DNA of 64,000 nt. Source: Hortaea werneckii. Its lineage: Eukaryota > Ascomycota > Dothideomycetes > Mycosphaerellales > Teratosphaeriaceae. The stretch is from contig JBAOKB010000073.1 in NCBI GenBank assembly GCA_037044905.1, positions 1-64,000 on the forward strand. The letters are read 5' to 3'. Positions 34,205-45,577 of the stretch are shown in pieces; positions within the stretch are counted from its first letter, which is position 1; the number at the start of each line of letters is the position of its first letter. The notes beneath the pieces were generated by a model. It did not search any database and was not told the origin of the DNA. It saw only the letters and a list, made by a program, of their open reading frames with translations. The position numbers and the translations under genes were made by a program.

Positions 34205-36019
34205 ATGCATTCGGTATCCTCACACTCATCACATGCGGATGCGACGAAAACCATTGCGCCCGACTCGGACACCAAGAGCCATTCGAACGATGTGCAAGAA
34301 GTACTCGATTATGGCGATACGTACACAGAAGAGGAAGAAAGAGCAGTTCTTCGAAAGATAGATCTCGCAGTCCTGCCCATGGTACAACCGACTTGACTTT
34401 TCCAATGCATACATCGCATGCTCACAAGTATCACAGATCTGCGGTGTCTTCTTCTTGCAGTACCTGGACAAGCAAAGTCTCAGCTATGCCGGTGCCTTCG
34501 AACTAATCACAGATCTCGGACTGACGAACTCCCAATACTCCTGGTGCAGCTCAATCTTCTATGTCGGTACGCTATGATAACGCTGCAAAATACTCTTTGA
34601 CTTTCGCTGACGATGAGAAGGCCAGCTCATCTCCGAGTTTCCCATCATCTATCTATTGAGCAGACTTCATTTGACCAAGTTCGTCGGCGTCACCATGTAT
34701 GCAACTGCTCGGCATTTTCCATTCAACAGTGAACTGCAACACTAACCAGGGCACTTCAGTATTCTATGGGGCGGTCTTTGCATGTGCCTGGCGGCGCCCC
34801 AAAACTTCGCTGGGTTTGCAGCAGTGCGCTTTCTCCTTGGGATTGCCGAAGGTGCTGTGTCACCTGCATTCGTCACCATCACCTCGGTTTGGTATCGAAA
34901 GGGTGAACATGCTTCCAGAACAGCGTAGGCTAGACCGTCCAATACAAGCATGACCGATCGGCTTTGCTAACAAATGGCAGTTTGTGGATCAGCATGAACG
35001 GCCTCGCGCAGATTGTCGGATGTCTCCTCATGTATGGCATCGGCAAGAATGGCGCCCTGAACATCCAGCCCTGGCGTGTATTGTTTCTTGTCTGCGGCGC
35101 TATGACAGTAGCCGCCGGCGTAGGATTCTACCTGTTCATGCCTAACGGCCCGAACGAGGCTTGGTTTCTGAACGCACGACAGAAAAATGTATTGTCTCTA
35201 CGCATGGTTAAAGACCGAGAAGGTGGCGATAAGACGAGCTTCTCGACTAGCCAATTCAGAGAGACGGTGACAGATGTGAAAGCCTGGTTTGCCTTCTGGT
35301 TCGGGGTTCTGGTAACAATGCAGTCGCCAGTACTCACAGTAAGTTCGGCGCTTCCTCTTAAATCGATCGGCCAGGATCATGCTAATCTCTTCGCCAAGTT
35401 TGCCTCACTGGTGATCAAAGGCCTGGGCTACGACAAGTTCCAGACATTGCTCAACACCGCTCCGTCAGGCGCAATCCAGATTGCGATGCTATGGCTCGGA
35501 ATCCTTTGCTGCACTTTACTGCCAAAGAACAGGACTTTTGTCGCCATGGCTCTGTGCATCCCCCCACTTATCGGCAACGTCTTCCTAATGAAGTTGACAG
35601 CGGATGATGGCTGGGGTATGATCGTCGCAGCCTGGATATCTTCTTGCATCACAGCACCATGGACGATCTTGCTCTCGTTGACCGCCTCCAACGTCAAAGG
35701 CAATACAAAGCGTTCGATCGTGAACACTGCGTTCTTCATTGGATATTGTGCGGGTTGCATTGCCAGTCCTCAGCTTTGGACGGACCGCCCGAGATACTTT
35801 GAGGGTGTGGTCACCGCCATCGTGACGTGGTGTCTCTTGTTTCTGGCAACTCTAGCCTACAGGATCGTTTGCGCCAGAGACAACGCAGACCGAGAACGTG
35901 TTCTGAATGGTGTAGACATATCCGCAGGCGGTAGTGAGCAAGTCGACCTCGACCGGAGTGGAGCAGCGAAAGGCGATCTTACCGACAAGGAAGATACAAA
36001 CTTCCGATACAGCTTGTAG
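34205..36019 (+). CDS. MFS anion:cation symporter family transporter (Dal5-like)
   Basis: Six exons (34205–34381, 34461–34566, 34621–34696, 34760–34924, 34981–35338, 35399–36019) encode 500 aa. Landmarks are LRKIDLAVLPM/YLDKQSLSYAGAFEL at helix 1, GQLISEFPIIYLLSRL, FLLGIAEGAVSPAFVTITSVWYRKGEHASRTA, WRVLFLVCGAMTVAAG, and the C-terminal NFRYSL, matching the family of the gene at 17561. Relatives take up allantoate, ureidosuccinate, nicotinate or other organic acids and amides. With the divergent amidohydrolase, it is a good candidate for importing that enzyme's substrate. Confidence 0.9.
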
Positions 36020-36201
36020 AATGCGCTTTGCAAGGAGATTGGGGATATGCCGGACACAAGTCTATCTCGAAAGGAGACAGATGCTGGGCAATTCTTTCCT
36101 CTCACACCGCGCCTAGATGGCAATGCTTCTGTTGCGATTTTTTCATTGCATATCAGCATAAATAGCAAGTCCCATGTATTCAGCCCCCAGATCGAGCCTA
36201 T

Positions 36202-37810
36202 CTACTGCTTCGTCTGCTGTCTATTTGTACCGTCAAGAGGGTACTGTACCCGAACACCCTCCAATGTCGCACTCTCACCCATAATCTCGCATTCGGCATC
36301 GTCAAAGTACTTATAATCCAAGCCACGAATCTCATCCTCCTCCGTGGCTCTGAGATGCATTCCCGGGATCCTGTTGATGATGAAAAGCAAGATACAGGAC
36401 ACGCCGAAGGACCACGCAGCGCAGGTGGTTGCCGCAGCCAGCTGATATCCCATCTGAATCCAGTTCCGCTCCCACCAACCGCCGGGGGACGCATTGCCAG
36501 TAACACCGTCGAGAGCGGGGACCCATGACGCAGCGAAGAAACCGGTCAAAATGTCGCCGACGTAGCCTCCCATGCCATGGATCGCCCAGATGTCCAGACC
36601 CTCGTCCACGGAGATGAGGTAGCTGAACTTCTTGGTGTAGAAGGAGCAGATGCTGGTCAGGAAGCCGATCAAGGCGGCGACGTAGACTGGGACAAATCCC
36701 GCAGCAGGCGTGATGCCTACAAGACCGGAAATGATACCGGAGCAGAAGCCAACGATCTGGGTAAAGAAACATGTGAGAGATTGTCCCATGTGTGGGTTTG
36801 GATAGATTCAACTTACCGATATCTTTCGATTGTGGATGTACTCAACTAGCGGCCAGCCGAGACCACCTCCGCACGCTGCCAGGTCTAGATTTCACGTCAA
36901 ATTGGGCCTTTCATCTCTTCGGAGGTTATAAAAGCTTACTGGTGTTGATCATCACGTAGATGGAGCGGAGACTCATGTTGGCAGTGGAGCCACCATTGAA
37001 TGCGAACCATCCGAACCAGATAAGGATGGTCCCGAGAGTCAGCAAGGTAGGGTTGTGCGGCTTGAAGTGGGCAATCTTCTTTCGAGAAGACAGAGGCGAG
37101 TCTGAAAGTCGCGGACCAAGCAGCATTGACCAAGCCAGAGCGCCAAATCCGCTTGCGATATGCACCGGCCCAGAGCCAGCAAAGTCGAGCACTCCCAACT
37201 TGTACAGCCATCCGTTGGGATTCCACTCAAAGTACGCCAGGACATAGTAGACGAACGTGGTCCAGCACAGCAGGAAGACCATACTTGGCATGAGACGACC
37301 ACGCTCCAGCATGGCACCTGCCAAGATCATCGCTGTTGCTGTGACGAAAGTGAAACCAAAACAGGCGTACACCAAGTCAGGTATATCTGAGTTGGCGAGA
37401 GACGGATAGGCGAGGACGTTGTGTAGGACGCCGAGCGAGAGATTGCCCAACATGGGATTGGTCGGCCGCGATTGATAGAGCGAGTATCCGTACAGCCAGA
37501 ACTGTATGCCACATGCACAAGCACAGAAAAGGGATTGGAAGACCTGAAGCGCGATACGATCAGCCATGTGTGGGCGATTCTTGAATTGATGTTATTTGTA
37601 TACCATTGTCAATGCGGCTTTCCGGCGATGCATGCCAGCGTAAAGAAAGCCAACCGCGGGTGTAATCTGCCAACATAGAATTGTGCATACTGCCATCCAC
37701 GCAAGATCGCCTTTGTCATAGGGCGATGTTAGATCTTGAGTGATGGGATCGCCTCCCCGGGGGTTGGTACTGTAATCGGGCCATTCTGAGATTTGCGCAA
37801 TGTCGCTCAT
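36202..37810 (-). CDS. Ammonium transporter (AMT/MEP/Rh family)
   Basis: Exons 37810–37604, 37543–36940, 36884–36817 and 36756–36202 encode 477 aa. Family signatures are: PAVGFLYAGMHRRKAALTMV at helix 1, FAGSGPVHIASGFGALAWS carrying the first pore His, FGWFAFNGGSTANMS, NLAACGGGLGWPLVEYIHNRKIS, SGLVGITPAAGFVPVYVAALIG, and DIWAIHGMGGYVGDILTGFFA carrying the second pore His. It mediates plasma-membrane uptake or recapture of ammonium. The C-terminal tail (RGLDYKYFDDAECEIMGE) is the regulatory tail typical of fungal Mep proteins. It lies tail-to-tail with the symporter (182-bp gap). Confidence 0.94.
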
Positions 37811-38621
37811 GGTAGTCTCTTCAGTGGCGAGTCAATAGGTGAACAAGAAGCCTGATGAGAAGCATGGGGGATCATGGTGGTAATTATACGCCCAAAGGTG
37901 CCTTGCCAGCAAGATGCAACGACGGCCAAGTGATAAGAGACAGAGAGAGGATCGAAGTTGTTAGTCAACGCCATGATCCCTGTCTTACGACGGGCAGAGA
38001 CTATGCGAGCTACCTCATTTCCTGCTAGACGCTCAGACGAATAAGCGGCCGGGCAAGTCTGAGTATCAGCGAGATCGGTGCTACTCAGGCATGGGACTCT
38101 GATAGAGGTCGGCGCCACCGAGATATTCATCTTCCTCTGGAAGTGTTCACAGCCAGGATATAAAGGCATCACAAGCGAGCGAAAGACGCGTTCGGTATCG
38201 CGACGAGTCGGACGACGAGATAACGCATTCTTTTTCCTATTCGAGTTGGAAGCTCTTATCGAGGCGTGAAGGGCCAAGATCGGACCGAGTTCAGCCTATC
38301 GCCGCCCGCAGGTGTGACCATTCTGGACCAATGGATCTTGGACTGTGTCCCGACTGCGGTAACAATACATTCGACAGACCAAGCCAGACCAGCAGACTGT
38401 GGACGCGGTCGAAAGGGTGGAATCTTGAATGGAGTGGCGGTGATGTGGTCAAGTTGGTGTGGTGAGATCGGAAGAGGTGAAGTCGACGGGAAAGTCTCGC
38501 GAACCCGATCCGACTCCTCCGCTTCATCTCCGTTGCCCATCTCCGTCCGCTCCGCTGTTGCAGTTCAGACTTCAGTCGATCCTCACTACATACGACATTG
38601 AACACGTTAGCAGACGTGGTA
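37811..38621. other. Divergent promoter region
   Basis: No supported gene. It separates the ammonium permease (minus) from the Emi1-like gene (plus), and marks the change from accessory to conserved gene content. Confidence 0.5.
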
Positions 38622-39326
38622 ATGGGCTGGCTATGGTCATCGTCTCCGTCGCCGGCGACGCCGGCTAACGAACAGGACCAAAATGGAAAAGACCGGAATA
38701 CTGCACCAAACGCAGAATCAGCACATCGCAGCTTCGCACTCTCAGAAGACCAACGGAGCCGTATATTCGGCAGTGCTGCCTCACGATCAGACAGCAACAC
38801 CACTGGCAGGAACGACAAGCAATCAGACGCCGAGATAGAAAACTGGCTGAACTCCTTCTCAACCTCATCATCCGGCAGCGATGGAACAAGAAGCGCAGAA
38901 ACCCCCGCGGCCGAGCCAACCTCAGAAGCCACGCCCTCGACAACACCATCCCGCTTTAACGAAGACGGCACCCTCAACATCTCCCCCGCAGCACTCGCAC
39001 CCCGCACAATGTCCTGCCGCCAAGCCTTCGACGCAGCCTTCTACTGCCAATCCTTGGGCGGGAAATTCAACGACGTATACCGGTTCGGCAAAGTCCAGGA
39101 CTGCAGCGAGCACTGGGGCGCATTCTGGTTCTGCATGCGGAACCGCACATTACCAGCGAAAGACACGGAAGAGATGATAGCGCAGTACTACCTCGACCGG
39201 GACGAGAGACGGAAGAAGGAGAGGGGGAGTAGTGAGGATGTGTGGGAGATTCGGACGAAAGGGGTGGAGAGGGCGTTTCAGAGGGATCCGGATGCTGAGG
39301 AAGGAGCTGTGCCGATGCAGGAGTGA
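38622..39326 (+). CDS. DUF3128 / Emi1-like twin CX9C protein
   Basis: Single exon, 234 aa. I place the start at the ATG at 38622 (MGWLWSSSPSPATPANEQ); the upstream in-frame codon at 38598 is TTG. The N-terminal half is Ser/Thr-rich and disordered. The conserved C-terminal domain carries twin CX9C motifs (SCRQAFDAAFYCQ and DCSEHWGAFWFCM), as in mitochondrial intermembrane-space proteins oxidised by Mia40. The terminal segment is charged. Yeast Emi1 is needed for early meiotic gene induction. The role here is inferred from the family. Confidence 0.88.
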   Translation: MGWLWSSSPSPATPANEQDQNGKDRNTAPNAESAHRSFALSEDQRSRIFGSAASRSDSNTTGRNDKQSDAEIENWLNSFSTSSSGSDGTRSAETPAAEPTSEATPSTTPSRFNEDGTLNISPAALAPRTMSCRQAFDAAFYCQSLGGKFNDVYRFGKVQDCSEHWGAFWFCMRNRTLPAKDTEEMIAQYYLDRDERRKKERGSSEDVWEIRTKGVERAFQRDPDAEEGAVPMQE

Positions 39327-39813
39327 TGGGAGTACGGGGAAAAGGGACATATGCCTAATTTGAGGCCGTGTTCCTTTTTTTCAGCACTCATACAAGGGGC
39401 CGCGATGAAGGGCTATGACACGGCACGAACCAGCGCTTCATCCGGTTCGCTCAGCGGCGAAATGCGTTGCACAGTTTTTCGCTTGCATAAAGCCATTTTC
39501 GCATTCTAAGACGGGAGCACCACAGAAAACCGCTCTGTTCTTTGCGCACTAGGAAAGCAGGCCGGCAGCGCCGATATCAGCGCGTCGCGAGTCTCGTTGA
39601 ACTCGTCCTGCCATCTATCCACTCGCGCCAAGATGCGCCACCGCTCGCCATCAGAAAACCGCTCCGGGGCCGAGTGCGGCGACTGTTTATCGCCTGGAGT
39701 CCGTCAAAAATCATCAATCTCTTGCTGCCTCCAAGGCTAGCCAGACCACCCATACTTGTACCATCACTCTACTGTATCATCCTGCCATTTCCATCACCCT
39801 GCCATCTCGCGAT
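39327..39813. other. Intergenic between convergent genes
   Basis: No supported gene. Confidence 0.5.
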
Positions 39814-42718
39814 CTACTGCTCAGACTTCACGATACCACTCGACTCAGACTTGATTATTCGTCCAGTCGACAGCTGTCTCTTTTGCTCCAGAAGGTCATC
39901 TTCCTCCTCTTCCAGATCTATGAGCTCCTCCTCGACACTTAGATTCTCTTTCTTGATCCGTAGCCGCTGTTTCTTGCGACGTATCTTAGCGAGCTCGTCT
40001 TCGATTTCTCGCTCTTGCTCGGCTGAATCCATCGCAGTTTGGCTTGCCTGCCGATTGTTGGCGGAGGAGGGCGAGTCATCATCGGAGATCGTGAGGTCGA
40101 TCACCTCGCTTTGCTCAGCTGGCCGCTTTCTGGACGAGCTTGCATCTTCCGCCAAAGATGCTGGTGTGTGTGAGGTTTTACGGTGGTCAGGCACGATCGA
40201 GTCTCTTCTGTGCTGGTGCCCGTCCAAAGGCGCGATCGTTGCATATTGCTCAAGCTGACGTGCTTGTTCATGGTCAATCAAAGAGCGACTGTGCGCTTGT
40301 TGGTGCTGGCCATCAGTGTTGGCATTGTGCTGATTGCTGGTAGGATAGAGTTGTTGCTGCGGAGCACCTGTCGGATAGCCCTGCCCGCCGTGTTCCTTAT
40401 AAGAAGAGCTAGTTGGTACGCCAAGCATTGAATCAGCACTTTGGGTCGGTTTCTCCGCATACGTCTTCATTGCTTCGTTGGAGTCGCGCTGGGGCGGCAG
40501 GTGTGTTTGCTGTGATGATGTAGCAGCTTCATGAGGGTTGCTGACCTCAGTAGAATGTGTTCCCAAGCCGATCCTACTATTCGCATCACTGACACCGCTT
40601 CCCATATCTGCCGTCGCAGCACGCTGCATCAAAAGTCCATTGACGCTCTCGTGCACTGGCTGCGGATCTGCTTGATTCAGGGGATTGTTACCTCCCGAAA
40701 CACAGCTCAATGGTTCTTCTTCCTCAACTTCAGCCTGTGAGTCCCGGGCAAATTGACCAGTTGAATCCCTCGTAAACTGAACAGATGAGTTTCTACCAAG
40801 TTGAACAGGCGAGTCCTCGTCATCGTCGACGATCCGGCGATCAGAACCAGCCGTGCTCGGGGCTTCTTCAGCCTGTGTGCCCGAGCGATCGTCAAGATTT
40901 GGTATCGCGCCGTCATCATGCAAGCTCGATGCCTCTGTAGATTGCTGATGCGTGGCAATGTGCCTTGGTGAAGTGTCCGAGCCAAGCGAGCCAGTCCTCT
41001 GTTTCCTGGTCCGGTGATTGCGCTTACGCTTCTGCGGAATAGCAGGCAAAGGTTCTTCATTGCTTGGGGAATCTCTGTCGTTGGCGAAGCGAGCAAAGAT
41101 GCCCCTGGAGCCCCGAGCAGAGCTTTCCGTTGCTTCTGGTTCCCGTGGATGCTGAATTGTGGTAGGAGTGCTATGCATCTTCATCCTGCCGGTTGTTCCG
41201 GATTGACTTTCATCTCCTCGCTGCGATGCAATAACCTTTTGCATTTGACTCTTGTAGTCGTCCCTGTTTTTCAGAGCTACTTTGGGGTTACCACATGCAC
41301 CGCAAGGCTTGCATCGGTCAATAAGATCAGCTGTGGACGTTTGTGAGGCAATGCCCGGGCCTTCAGAGCGATTCACAGGTCTTGCTCTTGCTCGGGCCAT
41401 GCCGCCCTTCTTGTGCTGCTTGGGCGTGTGGTCTTTCGGACAGTCGCAAAACGTGATTTCGGGCAGAGTTTCTGTCTGCGGTGACTCTTCTGGAACGACT
41501 GGTTCCATCGTGTTCGACTCGGCCGCTGATTGGCGCCCTGTATATGTAGCCAGGGCAATTTCAACTCTAGTTCCATCTCCTTGAGCCATCGTTGATTGGG
41601 TTGTTGACAGACCGCCACCGGAGGAAGAGCGGGTATTGCGTCGGCCGTTATGCAAGGACTGCAACTCGGCTTTGCGAGTCTTCCACTTAGATGACATGCG
41701 CTGACGGAGATCATGTGTGCGTTTAATAGCTTCATTGAACGCGGCGTCTTGCTGGACAATCAAGCCGTTTTCGTACTTGTGAGGCATCTTAGGTTGTCCG
41801 TTCCGGTAAGTTTCCAGCCAGAACGTCGGTACTGTAAACGAGTTAGCAACAGCAAGTATGATTTCTTTTGCGAAGACTTACTCTTTGAATGATCCAGAGC
41901 ACGGAACTCTGCGATGTAGGGGTCGCCTTCTTGTCCTGGAAGTGTTTTGAAATTGGCCATGCTCTTTGGCGAGCAAACTCGCTTTTCAGCTGGATTGTGG
42001 TCGCTGCCATGCGTTAGGCTCGCCACCAAATCAACCCGTATCTTCATGTTTGTGATGACTTACACTTCATTGGGTGAGTCCCACGTCACCGTGCCGCGAG
42101 TGACGTAGACAGTGATATTGCCGGGAGTGGTGTCTCTGTCGAACGACTTGCCCTCGAATGATTTACGCTTCCCCGCCTTGCCCCAGACTACAATAAATTA
42201 GCCAAAGTCGTTGACTACATAAGAAATTCAGCGGCTGACTCACCTTGGTCATGTTGCATTGGTCTGATCAAGAATGCCCAGTTCTTCTCGCTGGAGCCTT
42301 CTGGCACATTGCCGGAAGGATCAGACAGAGCAATCGGCTTTCCCGCTCCATCGGCTTGCAATTCAGAACAGCACGCCTTATTGTAGGCCTTGGCGGTGAA
42401 GCTGCTCAGGACATGTTGCTGACCCTGTACCCATGATGTTTGGATGCCGAAGACAGCGGGATCCTTGAAGCAATGGTTGGTCTGGCCTTTGCCAGCGCGC
42501 ACGTCGATCTGAATGATATTCGCAGATCCCAGCTTGAAGTTTGGACCGAAGCTGATCACCATGTCAAACTTGGAGTCGGTCTTCCATTGAGCGTAGACCC
42601 AAGCCGTCTTGAAGTTTCCACCAATTTGGATGCCAGGCCGCTCACACACACGAGAGGGTTCCAAATTGTCACCATGAGGCTTGAGGTAAACCTCTAGGTC
42701 TTCGAATTCGAACCGCAT
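39814..42718 (-). CDS. Hypothetical 912-aa protein with C-terminal SUMO-interaction motif
   Basis: Exons 42718–42244, 42187–42064, 42003–41882 and 41831–39814; 912 aa. The N-terminal ~240 residues are globular (MRFEFEDLEVYLKP; CERPGIQIGG; GNITVYVTRGTVTWDSP; IPTFWLETYRNGQPKMPH). They resemble a broad class of fungal beta-rich domains (possibly DUF7918-like; weak). The long middle is low-complexity, Gln/Ser/His-rich and probably disordered, with a Cys cluster (FCDCPKDHTPKQHKKGG; RCKPCGACGNPK). Near the end is VIDLTISDDDSPS, a textbook SUMO-interacting motif. It is followed by a charged coiled coil and three psi-K-x-E sites (IKKE, IKSE, VKSE), the last at the C-terminus. This suggests a nuclear SUMO-pathway client. 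I do not recognise an orthologue. Confidence 0.78.
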
Positions 42719-43942
42719 CGTTGCGAGCACTACCAAAGGCAGGCAGGTTCGGACGTGTGTGGCAATGTCAAGAAGTAGCAACCATCTGCAAGAAGTCAGA
42801 AAGGTCAAGCGCAGGCACCGAGGTCGGAGTGACGCACTCTTTTCACCAGATGTAAACAAAGGCTGACACAAACGAGGCAGGCGCGACTGCCGTGGTGTCA
42901 GGTGATGTCATCCGCTCATGTCTTGGCAGAATCAATACCGAGAAAGACGATGGACGTTCCAACTGATGTATGGATATTGAATCCAAAGCGTGTACTTACT
43001 GCTGCTGTCCAGTACGCTTCCGGGGCATCTCGGCGCTTGCTCCGATGGCTCTGCTGGCAGGGTTTTCGGTTGCAAATCGGTATCTGAGAGGCTCATTAGA
43101 CTCCTGAGGTAGGTGCTCGTTTAGACGGCGATCATCAAGGCAAGTCACGAACCTGTGATTGAAACGACTTCCTTTACCAAACAGCTCCGGAGACCGCCTT
43201 TCCAGACATGATTTACCCCGCATGCAAGTCTGCTACCGATCATTCGTACCTGATATCAATGTTTCGCGATAAACTTCGTTCTACAGGTGGTACAAGGGAT
43301 ACAGCACCTGAGTTGATGTCGGACGCCTACTTGGTGACTTCGATTGCCATCGGTCACCCCACTTGAATGTTCGGTTTTCCGTCGGGTACCTAGGTAGCAA
43401 TGAATGGTTTAAACCAAGCTAAAGTTCAGCATGGCATCAATGACTGAGTGTCTCATGAATGGGCAGGTCGTTCGAGCTACGCTTACGGTAAACAGAGGAA
43501 TTAGCTCTTCGTTGGGTGGTTTCGCTGATTGTCATTTGTATTTCCTGTTCAAATGTCATATCCGTCAGCAGATGAAACATGTATGATAGTGGTATACTCA
43601 GCTTGGAATGTATCCAGTCGATTCCTGAGACACCGCGGTCCTCTGATCAGACAAGAGAAAATGGACTTGTCAACCTTCAATTGCAGCTGATCTCATCTGT
43701 GTTATTGGTACTATTACATGTCGTAGCCTTTCTGAAGGTCTGCGAGCTCGATCTTTGCCGAAGTCTCTGATCGTAGTGTGCAATGGCTCTCCGCCGCCAT
43801 TTTGATGTGTATAAGCATGGTGTATCCAGAAAGCGCATGCTCTCCGTTCCCCTCACCCCCACAAAAGTTCTTTCCACCAATCTTCAGAGCTACTGGTATT
43901 CATGCCTCCTTGTCGCCCACTTCTTTTCCACCTGCATGGGGC
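42719..43942. other. Intergenic
   Basis: 1.2 kb with no supported gene between two same-strand genes of similar architecture. Short frames only. Confidence 0.5.
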
Positions 43943-45577
43943 CTAGTTGATGCGGCGCCTGTTCCGGCGCTCCTCTGGTTCGTCGTCGTCGGACGGTATC
44001 TCAATAGTTTCTGGCTGCGTGGTACGTTGCGGAGCCTGACGCAGGCGATTCGGTCGATGTGGCGGTGGCATGGCCGGACGGGAGTCTGGCGGCGTTTGAG
44101 AGGCTTCGGTGCCTGGCGCAATGGGTGGACGATGGCGGGAGTCTGATCGAATACCACCTCCATTCCTACCCCTTTGTGAACCCATTCGACCTGTGGCCAG
44201 CGAATCGCGAGATCTCCTAATGGAAGGCCTGGAAGGGCCCGCACGATGTACATCTTCATGAGTCAATATAGGCATTCCGAACTGGTCGCGCTCTTCCTGT
44301 TGATTCTGGCGCATGTTGGGTGCAAACGACCTCGGAGTTTGTGTTGTCTGCGCAAACTCGTTGCACGCTGGCCGTTGGTTCTGGCGCATATCAGATGCAA
44401 ACGACGTCGGGTTCTGTGCTGTTGTGTCAGACCTTTGCCCGCGGGGGGGGGTGCTGTCTGCGTGAACCCGTTGCACTCTGGCTGTTGGTTCTGGCGCATC
44501 GGGTGTTGGAAAGAGCTCGACATCTGTGGCGTCATGCCAGGCAGTCCCGCGTGAGGAGGTGTTGCCTGTGGGAACGAACGAGTCTCTGGCATGAACTGCG
44601 TAGGACGTCCCCCGCCTGAAGGCACGGCGTGCATGTTGCCGTACATCGACGCGGTTGAGTGAGGTACAACGCCCCAAGCCTCCGCCTCTTGGCTCAGTTG
44701 CGGCCCGCTGGGAAGACCACCCATCGGGTGAGCCAGCGGCTTGTTCGTAACGCCGGCAGGATCTGGAAGTATCTCCACAACGTATCTGTATATGCGGCCA
44801 TTCACGCCGCCCAAGCCGTTGATGTAGTCGGATCGAATGATCAATTTCCTAACCTCCCGTAGGAGTGTGGGATTTTGACTCATCCACTCATCACTGTATT
44901 TCCAGTTAGCCGTCGATCAATACATAACAGGGATAGATGAAGGCAGCAACGTACTAATCATCGTCTGGAGGGTCTGTATTCTGCACAAGTATGGTGGTGG
45001 GTTGTGGAGTGGCGTCATAATCCTTTTGCAATTTCTTGAAGCGCCGGATGGAAAAGACGACTCTGCCCGTGTCAGCAAACTCGCCGTCGCGGACGTTTTC
45101 TTCCTGGTTTCCCTGGCCCGGTGTGGCTAGCCGTCGCTGTCATTAGCTTCTCATACGTTTTCGGAGGTTAGTGTTCGAAGATTTGTACTTACGGTTGGCG
45201 CGAGGGAACTTCAGAGGCAAGTCCGTATGCCCTCCTTGTGGGTTCCACACCCGCAAGATGTTCAAGGTATAATCATCAGCAATGTGACCTCCAGGAGGAC
45301 GCTCGAGTACCCATCTCTGCGTATGGGTTACTGGTATCAGCATATGGGTCAAATCTCCAATCGAGATCACGAGCTCAACCCCGTCGGAGCTGTATAGCTT
45401 GAAGTCGTGTCCGACGTGAAGCTGAACTTCAAAAAGGCGGTTACTGCCCGGACAGAACGTAGTGCGACGAAGCACAACTGCTTCTTGACCGGAGTCACTA
45501 TCCGCATGGAGGCGCATCTCGACAACATGCCTCGCCCGGTCCCTTCCATTTGCGCGAAGTACTCGCAAAGAAGACAT
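43943..45577 (-). CDS. Hypothetical protein with repeats and SIM-like tail, frame broken at a G9/C9 run
   Basis: Exons 45577–45193, 45126–44955 and 44893–43943. The start MSSLRVLRANGRDRARH (45577) is chosen because codons upstream lack support. The N-terminal domain is beta-rich (VVEMRLHADSDSGQEAVVLRR; LFEVQLHVGHDFKLYSSDGVELVISIG). It is followed by DEWMSQNPTLLREVRKLIIRSDYINGLGGVNGR and a Gln/Pro-rich region with three MRQNQ-type repeats. At the plus-strand run of nine G (44443–44451) the frame must shift by one. With one more C the two frames join into a 502-aa protein ending TIEIPSDDDEPEERRNRRRIN, a SIM-like motif plus a basic tail. Overall plan resembles its neighbour at 39814: beta-rich start, disordered middle, SIM-like end. 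Confidence 0.65.
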
